Assembly (NCBI GenBank): GCA_018340375.1
Contig: JAFFJZ010000001.1
Coordinates: forward strand, 73,400,001-73,464,000
DNA: 64,000 bases
Reading direction: 5' to 3'
Source: Gonatopus flavifemur
Taxonomy: Eukaryota; Arthropoda; Insecta; Hymenoptera; Dryinidae
In this document: positions 50,701 to 57,263 of the stretch, one piece after another
Layout: each line of letters opens with the position of its first letter
How positions within the stretch are numbered: position 1 is the stretch's first letter
Notes under the pieces: model-generated
Told to the model about the DNA's origin: nothing
Database searches by the model: none
What the model saw: the letters and a program-made list of their open reading frames with translations, nothing else
Program-made: the position numbers and the translations under genes

Positions 50701-53700
50701 GGCACCTGAAAAGACAACGCGGGCTCTTGGTACGAACCCGACTGGCTCCATCTGGGAATCCGAGTACGTATGCGAATTTCGCGATCCTATCCATTCGGGA
50801 ATTTCCAACAGGACCTGCACTGTTGGAAAAATTCCTTATGGAATATTATATTTCCATATTGAATTCAATGAATGATGAAATTCGACAATTTTTCACTGAA
50901 ACAATGTCACATTTGTTTCGAAAACTTCGTAACATTCTCAGAAATTTTCTCCTTAACGTAAATGATTCGACTATTCCTTACTGCAACTTTGTCTGCGTGC
51001 GAGATTGGAATGTTCTCCTTCAATTCCAATTTTAAAAATGAGATTGATGATACTTGTATTTGTCATACAATCCGTTACAATCAAAGGAAATTTGGAAATA
51101 CAATTCTATATTCGAATCAACTTCAACATGGATGATACTCTCCATTTGCATTTTGATTACTACAAGAACTTGCACATTAGCTTCGTTACAAACTGACTGT
51201 ATCTCAAAGTTCGTTAGAGAAGGTTTGAAACTTCGCTTTGACTAAATATCGATAAACTTCACCTAGAACAAGTTATAGAAAATCGACAATAACTTGACAC
51301 AAAGTACCTATTCGGGTGCATGGAATTCAAGAACACCGATAGAGAATACCGCACAGTGGAAATGACTTCAAAATGCTTCAGAGTCACTTAATCTTGTAGA
51401 ACTTGCTTTACATTCTTGTTGATGAAATTCTTCCTCAGGGCAATGTTAATTGACTTTGGGATTCACCAGTACCAGCTAAATTCTAGCTGCTGCAGGGAAA
51501 TATCTAGCTATGATGGCATTTTTTTCCGTGCGGTCAGAAATTTTGCATTCTTCGTTTATAAAATGCCTTACTAGAATGACATAATATTTTTCAATACATA
51601 TATTCATCCGGCAGGATCCTATACCTATCTCTCAAGCTACCTGTGCAAGCGATCAGTTGATATTTCAGAAAATAACTGACGATATGAGGAGTGATGACGG
51701 TTATTTTCATTGAGTGGAGGATTTCTCTTCGAACTTGTATAAATTATCGAATTCCAAGCGAAGAAAGTACGTGGGTTCCTTGTTACTCTTTGATGAGCTG
51801 CTCACACGATTCACAGTGGTTGGGAAGAGGAACTCATTTGTTAAAAACCAATTTTCATCCGAAATAAGTATATTCCGCTTAGAAATGATAGGTTCAACCA
51901 ATAATCAACAGCAAAAATTAAAAAACGATGTTGCCATTCCTTCGCCATTTGGATGGAGCTTTTATCTACTCGTTCCACAAATTCAGATAGATTCAGTGAT
52001 CTCAATAGTTTCAACACATCAGCATTCAAGTTGCCATTTCTCCATTTCGGAAGTTCACGCATCTCTGTGATGACTGGATTGTGGATACAAGCAGCTTAAG
52101 AATGATGTTTAATCGTCTTCTCAATCGAATTTCTAGTGCATGGTGAGACGCTGCCTCAAATATTAGTGATGCTGCGAGGAGCGAGAAATTCGAGACGAGA
52201 CGAGAAGGCCATGGCGAGAAACGAGACGAGACGAGATTAGAATGAGTTGACGAGAAATAAAACTTAGTTTGAAGGAAAGAAAAACGATATTGTCAAGAAA
52301 AAATGTCAAGACTTCGAGACGAGACGAGAACCAGCTCATTTCTCATCTCGTCTCGCGGCATCACTAGTGCCCATGGATGGCAAAGAATTCTCATGTTAGC
52401 CCAACTTAGGCAATGGTTTGTCCAGCTCTGGCGGTAACTTGACTCCACTTGGGTAACAGCGTGGCCCGAAACGAAACTGCCTTCTTAAGAGGCAAATTGC
52501 AATAGCTCTGAACAGGATGTTGCTTACTTCTCGTGAATAGTGAACCAAGCATTCAATAGATATAAGTCTCCTCCGAACATTCCACTGAAGAAAAATCTCT
52601 AAATCTTTTCTGAGATACGTCTACGTCAACGCCAAAACAATCGGATCCATTTCATCCATGAATTCAAGCTCATCGGAAAAATTATGTGTCGAACTTCTTG
52701 GGATTCTCCGAGATTTATTCCGTATATGTCAAAATTGTAGAATACAATCAACAATCAAAGTGACCATTGGCATGAGATAGACACAACACTGCTAATCACT
52801 CACAGAGTAATTTTTGTGTGGTTAGCCATTGATGGCAGATGCTAACACAACCGTTTTTTGAGTGTTGGGTTTTGGTTGCAGAAACTATTGGACCGAGGCT
52901 CAAATGAAGTGACAATTTCGAAGTCGCGTCATGGCTAATCACCTAGGCGCAGGCCATCTTGGTGATCATTGCAGCAGCCTGTCATCCATGGTCCATTTTC
53001 ACCTGGGTGGATATGACACTGTTTCCAGTCAGAATTTGGATATACTAAGTTCATCCATTGCTTCTTTAAAATTCGGATAATTTTTGTTCATTTGGAACTA
53101 TTATCTATCAAAAGAACCATACAATCACCATTTCGAACACCTCTCAAATATCAAATAATTTTTCGTCAAACTTCCAAACTCAGAACGAAATAACTCAGAA
53201 TAATGATGAAATCATCATTCCATAAATTTTGAATTGATTTCAATTCATTCCCAATATGTAATTTCTTGATCAAATAGCACTTGAAACAATCACGATCATG
53301 TCTCTTCTCCGTTGAACCATAATAGAATGGTGTCAATAATATCATTCATTTTATGAATGAAAGTGAAATTTTGATTGAATTTCCTTCACCTTCCATAAAA
53401 TTAAGAGCATCGATTCAACGCTCCTATATAATGTCTAGGAAGGGAACGATGTTGAGAATAATGATATTAGTACCTCGAGTGAATTTCGATGCAACTGAAT
53501 GATAATTTTACGGGACAGTTTCGTTGAAGGAATCGATATCATAATTTCACTTGTTCACTCTATTTCCCACTTGTTAGATTCTTAAGCTTTGAAAATTCAA
53601 AATCTCCGGAACAAAGAATAGAAACGTATATCCATCATTTCTTTGTTTCAGTATAAAAAATGAATTTCCGTTTGATTCGTAAAAATTTTCACATGAAACA

Positions 53701-56700
53701 AAAATATGAATAATTCCCATTGCGTCAAGATTTTTTCCTGTATTTTCAGTATGAATGAATTTATTTTCAAAATTTATCCATATTGTTCTTCATTTTCAGA
53801 ATAAATCTGAATATTCAGAAGAATTTTCTGATAAGTCAGATCCGTTGCTGTAAAAATCACAGAACCGGTCTGGAGTTTTAGAAAATATTTGGACAGGGTA
53901 AATATGATTTCCAATATGATTCCACTCCTTCGAGTCACCCTGGTTTGAAATATCTACACTGTTAAAAATTTCTGCATTAATCTTCATGTTTTTACTGGAA
54001 GCTTTTTTCAAGTACGTACATTAATTCAGTTTCATGTACATTTTACATGAAATTTAATGTAAACTATAGCATAATCTATAATAGTCTTTTCATGTTTTTG
54101 TACATTAAATTTAATGCAGAATGTATATGAACCTGATTTCATGTACGTAATTGAAAAAAACTTCCAGATATTTCTGACAGTGTATTGAATCCCATCGATT
54201 GATACAAACTTTGCAACGATGAATTACTATTCACACTTCCTAGCTCAAACCCGTTGGAACCAATTGGAACCGATCAAATGATGGAGATTCAATGGAAATT
54301 CAATAGGTTTGAATGATAATTGACCGTTGCAAAGTTTGCATTGAATTCCATCAATTAATGAGTTTCTATATATTTTTTCACGGGGACATCATAATCTGAT
54401 TTTGAATGTAGATTGAACTATTCTTTACACATGTTGCTGATGTTTGAATCGTTGACAGAAACGAAACAAAAATTCGAACCCACAAAATCTCACGAATTAT
54501 CGTTATTTACTTGTCAAATTCACTCTTTGGAACTGAAAATATCGCTTAAACAAGTACTGCAAAATTTTTGGTTCCCGTTGTTGAGTATCTCGTTATTCGA
54601 TTACTAATTCGTTTCGATAAACGATTCAAACTTCAGCAACATTCTTCATATAGCAAATTGATGTGAATGACTAATCTCTGATTTCGACTTGAGCTATGAA
54701 AATTTGCCAAAGGTATCACATGTGTAGAAACTGCGCAACTTTACAAACACATAGTATATAGAACTGTCACATTCTTACAAAACACGCACAGTGAATCTAG
54801 AGGTAATTGGTTCAGTAGTTGTAGAAATATCGTATACACCGACCGTAAACGAACGTTTACGCTCGAAAGTGCAGTTTACATGAATACACAGAATATTTTA
54901 GTCACTTCTGTGTCAATCAAATATCTACGAAATTTCGTAACAATATAATTCAGTATATAATATTTCAACTTTCACTAACCATACTTTTTTTATTTGTCAC
55001 CCGGTGATTTCTACCACCCTGGTTTATTTTCACTTGCGTAATGAATTGCATGAGTCATAACAATCAGATACGGTTCTCATATTAATGAATACTGAGAAAT
55101 TCTGATTATTGATGGGAGCAAATACAAGAAGCTTTCAACGAAATGTATGAAAGTCTTGTAAGAACATTGAATCATAAAATAATAATCAAGAAAATCTCAA
55201 GAATTATTTACAGCCCTCGGAGTTTTTAACTATTTCTTTTTAATGATTCAGTTCGAAGGATTCACAACCCCCTTTCAATCAACTTTCAATTGTCAATAGC
55301 TTTATTTCACGTTCAACGAACGCTTGTTGAACGTTCATGTTCTCCCTAGGAGTTACCGTGGCTATGTTCACAGGAGAAAACTCAGACAGCACTGGGACGT
55401 TTTGAAAACATTCTCAAAACGTGGTTGGTAACATAGAAAACATGCCAAAAACGTCCCAGGATGTTTTCAAAACGTCACATGTATGTTTTGAAAACGTGAA
55501 AATGTCCTAGAACGTTTTATTTTCGTTTTCATGAGAGGTGATGGAAACATTTTATTGTGAATGTTTTGTAAAACGTCGCATAAATGATTTCCTCGTCTTT
55601 TTCAGTCACTAAAATTCATATTATTCCTTGGAGAATTGGAATATTCCAAACACATTTTCAAAACATAGCAATGTGTCACACAGATGTCCACAAAAAAGTC
55701 CTGCAATGATATCATTCGGAACGTGAGAATTTAATGATATTGAACTATTTACGTGAAATATTTGAATGTTGAGCGAGTTTAAGTGAAAGTGAGCTGATTT
55801 TTTATTGAATAAAGTGCAGTTTTGATCAAATTAAATTCTTGGTTATGGCATTCGATTTGTCAATTTGGATATAAAAATTTCATGTTATGTAAATATGTGT
55901 AATTAAATCTTTCAAATGAGAGGAATTGCATGGATTTTATATTTTCTATGTAATAAAAATGAATTTTACATCAGTTGATAACCAAGCGAGTTATGTGAAT
56001 TTTCAAATTTAGGTTAGGATATGTTGAATGATTACTTTCAAAATTCTATTGCAGGTTTTCCTTTTTTTAGTGGATGAAAAGGTGACGCACTAACACATCA
56101 AAATGCTCCAATCCATGATTTTTATTATTCTTGAAAGATTCATTATTCATACATGTTAAAGAAATAGAGGAAATTATAAAATTTTCAAAACAATCCTCCA
56201 ATTCTCTATGATGATTTGATTAAATATAATTGTGCATAAATTATATTGAAGTTGATGTTTCCAGTCTCATTTCAAAGTATTATGCAAACATATTACGAAT
56301 ACCCATTTGGTTGATTATTTCAGAAACGTTTCAAGAATGACCTAAGAACATGAGAATAACATTTTCAAAATCTTGCGGAATGCATGAAAAAAAAACGTTT
56401 TCAAAAAATCTAGAACATGATGTTTTCAGAATCAAATCTCGAAAACTATGGACACGTTTCTAAAACGTCCCGAGAACTTTCGGTGCTGTCTGGGAAGGAA
56501 TCACCTTGTTTAAATCATTCCATAGAATCTCAATCACGAATCGGAAATCGAATGGATTTTACTGGAATCCTAATGGTATTCAATGAGAACTCTGGACACT
56601 TTGAATGAGATTTCACAGGATATTTCTAACAGGGCAGTTATGCGGTTGCATTAACAGCATCACTCCATCAATTCTTCCGTGAAACTGAAAAGTTCGGGAA

Positions 56701-57263
56701 TTCATTTACCCACTAAGAGGAAAAAATCTTACGCCAAGATAATATTGAATTGACCGAGTCTAATTCGATATATTCTTGATTCAAGAAACTTTCTTTTGAA
56801 GGAAGGAGAGATTTCTTCGGTTTTAAATTGTATGTAACATGATGGAGAGAGAATTTCCTTTCAAAACCTATACTTTTTTCTTAAGTGGGAAGAAAATATA
56901 TTTTCTGAGAACGAGAAAATATGTTCATCGAAAAAGCTACTTCCTTTAATTTACTGTAAGAAGTATTATTTCTCGCATTTTCTTATTATAAAATTGGTCT
57001 ATTTTTCTATCAAAACTAATTATTTTCTTACCAAAATGAACGTACTGTAGGATTCAATTTGCTCACAGTATGGATATGGAAAAAATATTTTCAACTCACT
57101 GTTTTGTTTCCTAAATTTCTAACTCGGCACAATAAAACGGCGGTCTGTCCTGCCACGACGGTCACCTTTTGTGGTAAATCTTTAACGAAATACGCCTTCT
57201 TATGAGATCCTTTTTGTTGTTTCCCTTCCTTCTCGTATTTGTCACCGCTCCACTCCAAGTAAG
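26630..57263 (-). CDS. dpr: dpr-family cell-surface Ig protein (five exons seen, 5' end missing)
   Basis: Dpr proteins are two-Ig neuronal surface molecules that bind DIP partners during synaptic matching. Five minus-strand exons join in phase: 57100-57263, 43160-43370, 30002-30152, 28992-29140 and 26630-26730. The spliced protein (about 260 residues) has Ig1 with Cys in AVLLCRV, Trp in VSWIRKKD and Cys in DAGIYECQVNTEP; Ig2 with Cys in ISLTCIV, Trp in VTWYH and Cys in DSGNYTC; then VHVLNGEHPAAMQHG and a C-terminal hydrophobic stretch (RIILFILMLITVIILR) ending at TGA, as expected for a membrane-anchored Dpr. Introns are about 13.7, 13.0, 0.86 and 2.3 kb. The start codon and signal-peptide exon were not found and may lie above 57.3 kb or outside the window. 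I cannot name the exact paralogue; the Ig2 wording seems nearest to the dpr1-5 group, which is a judgement from memory. Confidence 0.93.
26757..27095. mobile_element. AGAGTG-family inverted repeat inside the last dpr intron
   Basis: TTTGGAGTGGAAATTCACACTC at the left against GAATTTCCACTCCAAGAGATTC at the right, with GAGTAAA/TTTACTC and CTCGCGAG palindromes between. It shows the GAGTG/CACTC words of the family but a different middle. Confidence 0.55.
27266..28533 (-). mobile_element. Dead mariner, irritans-type, in a dpr intron
   Basis: The 1268-bp element has TIRs at 27266-27290 and 28509-28533 (CCAGGCCATTCAATATGTCC at the left, with the right end differing at about 5 of 25 positions) and TA on each side (27264-27265, 28534-28535). 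The transposase inside is broken. Diverged ends and many lesions indicate an old insertion, in contrast to the intact mariner at 11185. Confidence 0.92.
27334..28355 (-). pseudogene. Irritans-type mariner transposase, multiply broken
   Basis: Homology starts near 28350 (FRVLIKHCFLM), changes frame, meets a TAG where the family has Trp (before LDKHYPDSAPSS), and continues through 28247-27687 with VEKCIAEFKRG, LCAKWVPCELT, MDGTWLHNYTPE and KVMASIFQDAKGMIFIDYL. A frame change near 27690 leads to RLKAEIAKKRPH, FHQDNALCHKS and SPDLAPSELTLF, then an in-frame TGA at 27505-27507. The same frame goes on with DLERMLAGKKF and CIALEGNNVE to a natural stop at 27334. The third catalytic residue is Glu in place of Asp (LAPSE), and the first motif reads MDGTW in place of MDETW. 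It cannot encode a working transposase. Confidence 0.93.
28992..29140 (-). CDS. dpr: dpr exon: second half of Ig domain 2
   Basis: Acceptor cag at 29141-29143, donor gtgaga beginning at 28991. 149 bp: one base completes Arg, then GGVSLETEKSKDGTTSKLLI, TRASHVDSGNYTC (the DxGxYxC motif with the second Ig2 cysteine) and PASVMVHVLN, with one base left over. RGGVSLETEK and VHVLNG are hallmark Dpr segments. Confidence 0.92.
30002..30152 (-). CDS. dpr: dpr exon: first half of Ig domain 2
   Basis: Acceptor tttag at 30153-30157, donor gtaatc starting at 30001. 151 bp: two bases complete Asp, then IHARITGPEDIYVKKGST, ISLTCIVDVQDVPP, SNVTWYHAGAAIDFDGP and two bases of Arg. It supplies the first Ig2 cysteine and the core Trp. 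Phases fit both neighbours. Confidence 0.92.
30153..33344. other. dpr intron DNA; one GC-richer block of unknown nature
   Basis: Part of the 13-kb intron. 31633-31830 has ends resembling the TTTGAATCGTTT/AAACGATTCAAA family seen at 45342 and 54424. At about 32750-33170 the sequence becomes GC-richer with CpGs; plus-strand frames (32701-32928, 32822-33130) and a minus-strand frame (32640-32831) are open, but none gives a recognisable domain. It could be an untranslated exon, a regulatory block or a degraded transposon. Confidence 0.35.
33345..33615. mobile_element. Inverted-repeat element with nested CACGGCGAAGAAAA core
   Basis: Left arm (AACTGAAGGGTCAACGGTCT to ACACGGCGAAGAAAA, about 33349-33414) matched by an inverted right arm (about 33541-33615). 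The inner TACACGGCGAAGAAAA...TTTTCTTCGCCGTGTA looks like a TA-flanked element in its own right. Confidence 0.65.
34544..35452. mobile_element. Element with GTGATGTCGAT ends, rich in ATCGATC
   Basis: Left end TGTGATGTCGAT and right end ATCGACATCACTA are inverted. Both subterminal zones are full of GATCGATCC/GGATCGATC words. An internal stretch (34880-35130) resembles 25700-25920 and 61600-61860, so one repeat may be nested in another. The plus-strand frame at 34386-34766 runs across its left end and is not gene-like. Confidence 0.55.
35848..36854. mobile_element. 1-kb element with CACGGAGAAAAATTTGAT ends
   Basis: CACGGAGAAAAATTTGATTG at the left is inverted at the right (ATCAAATTTTTCTCCGTG). 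The interior has several direct and inverted copies of a GATGGTGAAAATTATT word. The ends resemble the 233-bp element at 10088. No target duplication was obvious. Confidence 0.65.
37231..38289. mobile_element. 1059-bp element with many TACGCCA motifs
   Basis: CCCTCGTGGAAATATATCTA followed by CGCCAAA at the left is inverted at the right with only a few changes over about 35 bp. The interior is packed with TACGCCAAA, ACTACGC, TCGTAGAAATTTGTAGTTCT and their complements, in both orientations. No transposase frame. Multiple subterminal copies of one word in both orientations suggest transposase binding sites (inference). Confidence 0.75.
39432..40097. mobile_element. Element with about 150-bp diverged inverted arms
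   Basis: Left arm GGGGGCACGGTGGTC...TCCGTAAATTTGACG... pairs with right-arm CGTCAAATTCACGGATGCCAG...; further in, AATATTATTATTCTTCAAGA pairs with TCTTGAAGAATAATATT. The 162-codon plus-strand frame at 39213-39701 runs into this repeat and is not a gene. Confidence 0.6.
40098..43159. other. dpr intron DNA with repeat fragments
   Basis: 40647-40846 is a partial inverted-orientation copy of the AGAGTG family. At 42050-42140 a GC-richer stretch carries the palindromic pair CACGTTAACAACGTT/GCGTTAACGTTGCC. The minus-strand frame at 41247-41609 and plus-strand 42517-42750 have no recognised motif. Confidence 0.35.
40647..40846. mobile_element. AGAGTG-family MITE, partial copy
   Basis: Reads as the reverse complement of the right half of 4862-5140, including the shared GAAGTGAGCTAGTCGAATTT segment and a GAGTGGAAATTCCACTC hairpin. 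The far end is missing. Confidence 0.6.
43160..43370 (-). CDS. dpr: dpr exon: second part of Ig domain 1
   Basis: Acceptor ctcag at 43371-43375, donor gtgagt beginning at 43159. 211 bp equals 70 codons plus one base: VSWIRKKDLHILT, YTSDARFTVISSPETEDWNL, QIEYIQPRDAGIYEC, QVNTEPKI, then LKVL. VSWIRK.DLHILT and the DxGxYECQ.NTEPK stretch are diagnostic of Dpr proteins. Confidence 0.95.
43801..44275. mobile_element. Fold-back element with hammerhead-like cores, Penelope-related candidate
   Basis: Two inverted copies of a roughly 214-bp unit (arms near-perfect over about 190 bp: 43841-44028 and 44089-44275). The outer sites share the 19-bp direct repeat GCTAATTGATCAGTATTTT (43782-43800 and 44276-44294). 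The right-hand unit begins and ends with the same 24 bp (TTGATGCCCATCTCCCGCTC...; 44041 and 44255). Each arm carries GATAAC-GACTGG-AAG-CCAGTC-GAAACG (44180-44206 and complement at 43909-43937), which resembles a degenerate hammerhead core. Terminal repeats with such ribozymes are known in Penelope-like elements; the assignment here is inference. Confidence 0.65.
44295..45307. other. dpr intron DNA, nothing recognised
   Basis: AT-rich sequence without a convincing exon or clear repeat. Isolated element-like ends occur (ACACTGAGAGAAG near 45209). Confidence 0.35.
45308..46464. mobile_element. TA-flanked fold-back element carrying a nested insertion
   Basis: TCACTTTGTTGCCGGGAAAATT at the left is inverted at the right (AATTTTTCCGTCCACAAAGTGA), with TA outside (45306-45307, 46465-46466). 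After the nested element at 45342-45783 the arms continue for about 190 bp (ATGGGGTCTTTTGCATATGA at about 45832 against the complement at about 46390). The 172-codon plus-strand frame at 45485-46003 crosses these repeats and is not a gene. The centre has GTCATTTTGACG palindromes. Confidence 0.75.
45342..45783. mobile_element. hAT-like MITE, nested, with 8-bp target duplication
   Basis: Ends ATGTTGTTGAAGTTTGAATC and, inverted, GATTCAAACTTCAAGAACAT. The 8-bp direct repeat TTATTTTC flanks it (45334-45341 and 45784-45791); removing the element restores the left arm of the host fold-back element. A relative with similar ends is at 54424-54640. 442 bp, non-coding. Confidence 0.75.
46475..46758. mobile_element. 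284-bp MITE, copy 2
   Basis: Same length and same order of segments as 7206-7489 (GTAGAAATTTTG start, CTGACGAGGCATGCCTGATT, TTCCGGATTCTAACCTGATC), diverged by scattered substitutions. Confidence 0.75.
46759..48192. other. dpr intron DNA, nothing recognised
   Basis: No exon found. Minus-strand frames at 47075-47320 and 47562-47816 have no recognisable motif. 47873-47912 is a small fragment resembling the AGAGTG family. Confidence 0.35.
48193..48588. mobile_element. Near-perfect 170-bp fold-back repeat
   Basis: The left arm (ACCCGTACAGCACAACCACC to the CCCCCTTTATTTTCA segment, about 48193-48368) is repeated inverted at about 48413-48588 with very few differences; a loop of about 45 bp separates the arms. 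GC-rich for this window. Both arms yield the same short frames on opposite strands (48169-48357 and 48424-48633), a mirror effect, not two genes. Confidence 0.85.
48589..50066. other. dpr intron DNA with repeats
   Basis: No exon recognised. Contains the AGAGTG-family copy listed at 49566, and CAGTGTAAGAAATC/CACTGTAAGAAAT element-like ends near 48953 and 47970 that may bracket a larger composite including the 48.2-48.6 kb fold-back. Confidence 0.35.
49566..49785. mobile_element. AGAGTG-family MITE, inverted copy
   Basis: Reverse-orientation relative of 4862-5140: starts CTCTCGAAAATTTGTAGAGTG and ends CACTCTTCCAGGTTTAGAGAG. Includes the shared GAAACGAGTGAGAATCCCACTC segment. Confidence 0.65.
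50067..50810. mobile_element. Inverted-repeat element split by a hAT-like insertion
   Basis: Left arm TGTTGACAATTCCCGGATGA...CGCGAAATTCGCAT pairs with the inverted right arm ATGCGAATTTCGCG...CGGGAATTTCCAACA; similarity runs about 130 bp but is diverged. Clearly GC-richer than its surroundings. Removing the nested 387-bp element and one target copy leaves an element of about 350 bp. Confidence 0.7.
50206..50592. mobile_element. hAT-like MITE with TAGGGGTGCACACGA ends, nested
   Basis: Ends TAGGGGTGCACACGAGA and, inverted, CGTGTGCACCCCTA; the 8-bp direct repeat CCCTCAAG flanks it exactly (50198-50205, 50593-50600). Its ends match those of the 1318-bp element at 12660, so both probably used the same hAT-type transposase. 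Non-coding. Confidence 0.85.
50811..52163. other. dpr intron DNA, nothing recognised
   Basis: Plus-strand 50727-51035 and 51714-52070 are open but lack recognisable motifs. A fragment near 51475-51530 (TAGCTGCTGCAG, ending TTTTTTTCCGTGC) resembles the inverted-repeat element at 19371. Confidence 0.35.
52164..52366. mobile_element. 203-bp MITE with TAGTGATGCYGCGAG ends
   Basis: TAGTGATGCTGCGAG at the left is inverted at the right (CTCGCGGCATCACTA). The interior repeats CGAGACGAGACGAG. No clear target duplication; end shape suggests a hAT-like group. Confidence 0.65.
52367..53956. other. dpr intron DNA, nothing recognised
   Basis: No exon motif. Some short GC-richer stretches (52790-53030) contain palindromic words such as GGCTAATCACC/GGTGATCATT but no clear element boundary. 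Confidence 0.35.
53957..54182. mobile_element. TA-flanked MITE with CACTGTTAAAAATTTCT ends
   Basis: CACTGTTAAAAATTTCTGCA at the left is inverted at the right (AGATATTTCTGACAGTG), flanked by TA (53955-53956, 54183-54184). The arms continue through ACTGGAAGCTTTTTTC. The inner part has TGTACATTAAATTTAATG palindromes. Confidence 0.75.
54424..54640. mobile_element. Relative of the 45342 hAT-like MITE
   Basis: Starts TGTTGCTGATGTTTGAATCG and ends CGATTCAAACTTCAGCAACA, as at 45342-45783; both TIRs continue with GAAACGAA. The middle differs and no clear target duplication is seen. Confidence 0.6.
55382..56493. mobile_element. 1.1-kb element with CAGACAGCAC ends and AAAACGTCC repeats
   Basis: CAGACAGCACTGGGACGTTTT at the left against AAACGTCCCGAGAACTTTCGG plus TGCTGTCTG at the right. 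Both subterminal zones carry several AAAACGT(CC) words in both orientations; the middle is plain AT-rich DNA. Ends resemble the 317-bp element at 24390. Confidence 0.7.
56494..57099. other. dpr intron, exon-proximal part
   Basis: Donor gtgagt of the first seen dpr exon begins at 57099 (minus strand). Nothing else recognised. Confidence 0.4.
57100..57263 (-). CDS. dpr: dpr exon: start of Ig domain 1
   Basis: Acceptor ttcag at 57264-57268, donor gtgagt at 57099. 164 bp: two bases finish a codon, then YLEWSGDKYEKEG, a lysine-rich linker, AYFVKDLPQKVTVVAGQTAV and LLCRVRNLGNKT, phase 0 at the donor so that the next exon opens VSWIRKK. It supplies the first Ig1 cysteine. Upstream coding sequence (signal peptide) is required but not seen. 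Confidence 0.93.
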
